DNA from: Toxotes chatareus
Lineage: Eukaryota > Chordata > Actinopteri > Toxotidae
Length of the DNA stretch: 64,000 nucleotides
Assembly: GCA_016801885.1 (NCBI GenBank)
Contig: CM028900.1
Span: 17,812,972-17,876,971, forward strand
Direction: 5' to 3'
The translations under genes were made by a program, and so were the position numbers. The notes under the pieces were generated by a model. It saw only the letters and a list, made by a program, of their open reading frames with translations, searched no databases and was not told where the DNA came from. Below, piece after piece: positions 58,625 through 64,000 of the stretch (positions are counted from its first letter, which is position 1; the number at the start of each line of letters is the position of its first letter).

Positions 58625-61600
58625 GGTCCCTCAGTCCTCTTTTTCAGATCCTTTTTCCTGTCGTTTATTATCCTTTTTTTGCTACCTCCACCTTTTGATT
58701 TCTATTTTTTTCTCTTCTGACTTGTTCTCTTGAACTATATTCTCCTCCGATCCCTTATGTCCAGGTATGGGTAAGTTTGACTAGGCTCCATTATTTACCT
58801 GTTTTTCTTATACTTTTGTTTCTTCCAATACTGTGAGATGGCTCTTTAGTCCAGTTAATCGGTGATTTTGATTTTCTCGAGTTCTTTATATTTATATAAA
58901 TTCCCCTCACTGATTGATTCATTAAATAATAGGAGCATTTTTGTTGGTTACTTGAATTATTTCTCTGACAGATATTTTATAATTGATTATTAGTGGCCAC
59001 TCATGAGTTACCTAGATTGTGTAACTGCTGATGCTGCTGTATGTGGAAACATGAAATGGGAATAATAAACAGTGCTGAAAGGGAGCTCTGCCTTCTCTGC
59101 ATTGTTGAAATACTTAGAGGTGTTCATTAATTAACAGAATCCTTATTTTTCACTTCGATCAGCAGTTAAATTATTTTTTTTCCGTATTGATTGTTTTCAT
59201 ATGAAGGACTGCTCATTAGTCTGTTTAGTTTAATGCTACTGCTTTCATTCAGACGGCTAAGGTATGTTTATTTTTCCTGCTTTTTTCTTCTGTTTTCTTG
59301 TGGATGTGGAATGAGTAAAGGCATATTGCAATTTATTTTGCTGGACCACTTTAATTTAGGAAGAAATTGGAGAGCGGCTCTATTTCTGGCACTAGATATA
59401 CTTGGTGCTTAAATTGGAATATTTAGGTTAGGATGAAAATTGGCTCTATTTCGATCCTCCGCTGGTTTTAGTTGCTTGTAAGCATAGTAACTTGATCTGA
59501 GTTATTCACTTGTAGGCAGCCCTTTGGAGCATATCTTGGTCTGGTTTATATAAATATTTCCTTTTAGTGTGAAAAAGATGGGGATTTGCCATTTTCCTGG
59601 AGGTCACACCTAATAAACAGGGTGGGCATCTGGGTGGAGTGTTCATTTCAGTCCTGAATTTTTTTCATAGGAAAGTGATAGGTTTGGTTTTTGTTTAGGT
59701 TCAGAGTGTGTGGGAATCCCAGCACTAACACTTCAGAATATTAAGAATATACAGTTGCCTCCTTGTGTTCTACAAAAAAAGCAAAGGTATATTGATTTGG
59801 TTGAAGAGGAATCTGTACCATTTCTAGGCAGATCAGAGACTCAGATGCATAGAAAGATTCAAGCCACAAGGCAAAGATAAAAAAAAAAAGAGAAAGTCTT
59901 ACAGTCATACAGGCAATCGGTCCAAATGAAACTAACAAGTCCAGGCAGGGAGTAGGCAAGGATATCCAAAAATAAGAGAAAAAAGCTAAGTCAAAAAACA
60001 ACTCATCTCGTCAGAATGTGAGCCGCGTGAGCCCTTTGTTTATGATGAGGTGGTTTTGTGCAATGGCAGATGTCGAAAAAAATAGGGCTGGTTTTAGCTT
60101 TGCTAATAGGACTTTATTCCTGTTTACACATGTATAGTCACTCTTCCACTATATTAAGGAACAGAGACATTAGAATCTGCTACAGAGGTAATGCTTTTCA
60201 TCCTTATTTCCCAATATACAGTACCTTCACAATTAGGGTTATATTGCTGCCTTGCTTTGGCATACTTTTGACAGTGCTTGGCAGTGTGTTTTTGCATTTT
60301 CAGTTTTTTTCAACAGTGCTTGTTTGGCGAACTTTCACATGGTGAAAGGTGAGCACTGCGGTAGCCCTTATGATTCACTTTTACAAAATGAGGACTTTAG
60401 CTTATATTTTACAACAAGTTTGTTCACATTAATCAATTCCAATAAGTAAAAATCTAATAATAACAATAAAAGTTTTGCATCAGACATAAAACAAGAAATT
60501 AAAAAAAAAAAAATCATGGTTTGGATCTCAGCTATGTTTCATACAATATTGATTAAGAAAGAACCTTCTGCAAGTATTCTTGATGAACATGTGTAGGGAT
60601 GGGATTTGATACCATTTTATTGAATATGAATCCAGTCCCAAAATGGCTTATATAATCTGAATCCTTTCAAATCCCTTATGGAATCTTTTTAAAGTAGTTT
60701 GTTGATGAGGACATCTGTTAGTTTAAAAACCTTCTGTTTGATTTCACACTGTGCAGGAACAAAACAAATTTCAACTGTTTTGTTTAATATAAGATAGAAA
60801 TAGATTTTTAAGAATCTAGTTACCAGACAAGCATGACACTGAAACAAGTAGAAACTGAGGTTATTCACTATCAAACCTAAACCACAGACATTCTGTTGTG
60901 CTGAAGTGTTGTAGGGCTTTCACCATGTTATCACTGCTCTGTGACACTCTGTCCTGACTCATTTTTCCATTTTCTGCATTTGCTCCTCACTGTGAGGCTG
61001 TGCTGCAGCTGCAGAAGTGCAAACAACACAGTGAAAAATAATATTGATTTTGCTTTATCATTCAGTTCAATATTGCACAGCTCTTGCATTCACAGAATCT
61101 GACAGGTAACGGAATGCAGTGTCCCACTGACGGTAGGCAGAGGACAAGGACTACCAAAAAGATCATGCTTAATGGAGTCCTTACACGGTTTAGAGAAGCA
61201 GTGTTGCAGTTCAGTAAAAGACTTCCTTTTAGGACATACCTATGTCTCCTCAATCCAAGCTCTTCTGTAGGTTTCCTCTCTCCTCACATTTTGTCTTCTC
61301 CAAGAAACGTCTAAGGGATAACACTCTTGATGATGTCAGATTTAGGTCACAAGCTTGACAATTTGGAAGAGGAGACAAAATTAAATAGTCTTTCTGACCA
61401 AGTTAGATTTGTTCTAATACTGCTTGGCAGTCCATTGCTTAGAGAAAAAAAAATTACTCCTGCATCTGTAATTTTAGACTTAATGATTTTAGTAAATCTT
61501 AAGCCTCCACTTCAATGGTTGAAGCTTAAGATTCTGCTTGTTTACAGTCCATTCCAGGCAGCACATGATACCATTCAGACATTAACACGAATAATTATAA

Positions 61601-62650
61601 TGATTTGTATAACTGCCTGTCAAATCCAAAACCCTGTTCTTATCTTTATCTGTTCTTTAGTAATTTGCAGATTATAACATCTAGCACAGCAATGCCGACC
61701 ACTTTGGTCATTACTGATTCAGATGTGATTGACTGATTTGTAACTTTTCAGTGGCACTGCAATAAAGTTGCCACTGAAACATGAGCTTTATTGTTCAGTT
61801 CATTTTGAAACTCAATTCCAGTAAGATAAAGAGATGTGAAATTAGTCATTTAAAACATTGTGTCAGCGTTTGCAGTCATGAATATTCAAATGTTAACAAA
61901 TATTCATCAGAACACCTTGAGAGCTCAGTGAGTAATCTGAAATTCACAAATAGCCACGTGAGATTGATTATGTGTAATTATCACTTCTTCCATCCCTTTT
62001 GCTTTATATCTTCGGGCTTGCGAGCCAGAAGTGTAGTGTGAGAGCATCTGAATTCAGGCTTTAAAATGTCCACTATTCTTCCCTCAAGTCCTTGTCTAAA
62101 ACACAGCGTGGTGTGTTTTGGGTCACCTGTGGAGGAATATGTAAAGCAGCAGAACCAAAAAGCCCTGCTGTGAATATGATGCAAGATTCCAACAGCAATT
62201 TCACATAAATTTCTTTCTCCACAGGTACCATACCCTGAAGCTGATATGGAAATGAGATTCCACTTGCCTGTTTCTATTTTGTGTTGGGTTTGTGAACTGA
62301 ATATGAAATTGATCTTAATTACAGCGCCCCTATTGAAGTAGCCATTCACACAAGAATGAATCTGTAACATTATTTCTACTGACATTGTGTAGAATCATTC
62401 ATGCAATTTAATTAACTCTCTTCCCAGTAATTGTCTCGCTCTCAGTGGTTTCAAAGGTTGTGCAAATATTTTAGATATCATGTGATACTCATAACAAAAC
62501 ATCCATTCAGTACTAAAACAAAGATGCCATTGACAAATTACTGAGGGAGTTTTAGGTTTTTGTGTCCAGTGTGTATTAGCTTTGTTGGACTTTTCAGAAA
62601 CTAATCAAAGGAATATTTCATCCATTAAGTTAGAGGATTCCGTAACTAAA
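58625..62650. other. Non-coding stretch with no supported gene
   Basis: About 4 kb of AT-rich DNA with an inverted repeat at 61746-61779. The 116-codon (61327-61677) and 134-codon (61981-62385, minus) frames lack motifs. A good splice-acceptor match (TTCTTTCTCCACAG, ending about 62224) has no matching exon evidence. Confidence 0.4.
61746..61779. repeat. Perfect 11-bp inverted repeat, 12-nt loop
   Basis: TTTCAGTGGCA and TGCCACTGAAA surround CTGCAATAAAGT. The loop carries AATAAAG. No function can be assigned. Confidence 0.7.
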
Positions 62651-62690
62651 GAATTTCCCTACGAGGATGAATAAAGTTTTTCTGATTCTG
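62651..62690 (+). repeat. LINE-type 3' tail, copy 2
   Basis: GAATTTCCCTACGAGGATGA followed by ATAAAGTTTTTCTGATTCTGA, nearly the same as 51674-51716 and in the same orientation. The bases upstream of the two tails differ, so they are independent 5'-truncated insertions and not a duplication. Confidence 0.75.
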
Positions 62691-63317
62691 ACTCACAAGA
62701 GACTCAATGGTCAAAATCAAAGCAGCAGTTGTCACGATAGCTTAACTTTTAGTCCCTATTATGGGTCAGGTTTTAAAAAGGCTGGATTCAGCATGTCCTT
62801 TATGCCTTCAATAGCATCTTTAAATGGACCATCCCTGTCCTTTTTTTTTATTTTTTTTTTTTTATAATTTTTAATTTTTAACTTGTAAAATGTGAGACTT
62901 TTTGGTTGGTGTGGACTTTAAACGGTCTGAGGTTGAAGCAGTAAATTCCCAACTCTCTCAAACGCCAAACCCCTGTTTGTAACACAAGTTTTCTTTAGTC
63001 TGCACCTGTAGTATGTAAACCCAAGCAGAAATAACACCTGGTGACATAATTAGAGTTTTTTTTCATAGATTTGACAAAACACCTTCAGAGCCACCCTGGA
63101 CATTATACAGCTGTGTAGGCTGAGGTGTACTCCACTTGAGTACAGTAAACTGACTTTATGAGTTAAATTGATGGAGTACCCTTTTAGGTTGGTAGCAGCT
63201 TTATTATAAAATGTTACAATCCAAAACAAACCAGAAAAGAAAAGGGGAAGAGGAAAATTAGTAGAAGGCACTGAACGTCAAGTCTAAGAAATTTGTTCTT
63301 TATATAAACATCCCACA
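62691..63317. other. Non-coding stretch, nothing recognised
   Basis: It contains a T-rich tract at 62841-62870. No gene or named repeat was found. Confidence 0.45.
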
Positions 63318-63455
63318 TGGACTTTACCCTGGTTAGGTGGGCTTCAACTGGGCATGGACTCAGAATGGGCTTTTAAGTGGGTTGGAACAGGGGCCCACTT
63401 GTGCAACCCAGAAGAATTTGCATGGGCGCTGGATGGGTCCCAAATGGGCTACATT
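63318..63455 (+). repeat. Degenerate minisatellite with TGGGC/TGGGT core
   Basis: TGGGC or TGGGT recurs near 63338, 63349, 63366, 63378, 63423, 63434 and 63445. The gaps of 11, 17, 12, 45, 11 and 11 bases suggest an 11-12-base unit that has decayed. A complementary CCCA occurs between the two groups. Confidence 0.5.
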
Positions 63456-64000
63456 CTCTATAGTGAATAAATGCATTAGTGTTCTGCATAGTTGAGAAGG
63501 TTTTTTTTTTTTTAATTGTTGTTCAGATTTGGGCTAATATGCAAACCTGATTCGGTATATTTAAGTCACTAATTAAAATCTTAAAATACCAATATGCAAT
63601 TTTGCCCAACTAATTTTCTGGTCTTTAAAAAAAATCAATGCATCACTTATTTTCAAATGAATCACAATATAGAGCCTGGGATGGAACATGAAGGGGGAAA
63701 AACACTTGGAAAAAAATAGAGGAAATCTAGAAACTTTTGTAAGAGCTCACAAAAGTTTCACAAGATCTCCCACAAGCATATGCATGCACACACACAGCAA
63801 TGCCCATCCCCCAAACCCTCACTCTTAACTTTCCCACTGGCGTTGCTGCCAAGTGAAGAACGTGACTTTGCTATCAGCGTACCCAAGGTACGAAATACAG
63901 TACTTTTGTTTCAAAAGAGAAAAGTTAAATTTACATTACAAATACACTGTTTTCACATCACAACTAAAACATTAGCTTGGTTTTTATGTTAGAATTACAG
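63456..64000. other. Non-coding stretch to the window edge
   Basis: AT-rich DNA with a T12 at 63500-63511, a 10-bp inverted repeat (AAACTTTTGT / ACAAAAGTTT, 63731-63758) and short A-runs. No gene recognised. Confidence 0.45.

Noticed and set aside
62205..62300. Splice acceptor-like TTCTTTCTCCACAG with a following open stretch
   Set aside because: The downstream frame closes after about 35 codons without a good donor or any recognised protein. Acceptor-like tracts are frequent in T-rich DNA.
1..64000. CRISPR arrays, tRNA or rRNA genes, bacterial operons
   Set aside because: No regularly spaced direct repeats with unique spacers, no tRNA A/B-box pairs or rRNA signatures were seen. All evidence points to vertebrate nuclear DNA.

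Overview
The window looks like vertebrate nuclear DNA, most likely from a ray-finned (teleost) fish. The reasons are a BEL/Pao LTR retrotransposon (a group present in fish but absent from mammals), fish-type LINE 3' tails, a Tc1/mariner-like miniature element, and a long AT-rich background full of A/T homopolymers, (AAT)n and (CA)n tracts. I could not support a single intact host protein-coding gene, tRNA, rRNA or CRISPR array. Nothing suggests a prokaryotic sequence, so operons and ribosome binding sites do not apply. The best description is a gene desert or the inside of a very large intron, populated by decayed mobile elements.

Layout. 1-4632: a broken BEL/Pao retrotransposon on the minus strand, with a 5' LTR (about 4105-4632), a primer binding site (about 4088-4104), gag, zinc knuckles, aspartic protease, reverse transcriptase and the start of the RNase H-like region, which runs off the left edge. 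At least eight inactivating lesions are visible. 5781-6800: a teleost interspersed repeat followed by degenerate LINE reverse-transcriptase fragments. 8345-8440: a LINE 3' tail on the minus strand. 25526-25813: a Tc1/mariner-like miniature element with recognisable terminal inverted repeats; 27921-28162 is a second, weaker candidate. 27200-27780, 29340-29580, 30662-30990 and 34871-35385 are probable but unclassified repeats.

47225-55440 is the most structured part. Two homologous blocks occur in the same order twice (47225-47700 plus 50890-51115, and 54500-54965 plus 55010-55435), and an inverted partial copy lies at 53768-53860. The first copy is split by a degraded autonomous LINE (about 47850-50300) that keeps recognisable ORF1, endonuclease and reverse-transcriptase pieces. 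Both copies conserve a 35-nt segment bounded by good splice-site matches. Two further LINE-type 3' tails of one shared family lie at 51674-51716 and 62651-62690.

How the parts relate. No pathway can be assembled from this window. The history it records is repeated retrotransposition (BEL/Pao, two or more LINE families), Tc1/mariner insertion, local duplication and decay. Several AT-rich stretches with clustered TAATTA motifs could be conserved regulatory elements of a distant gene, but only comparison with other fish genomes could show that. A perfect 19-bp hairpin at 58581-58624 is the cleanest unexplained local structure.
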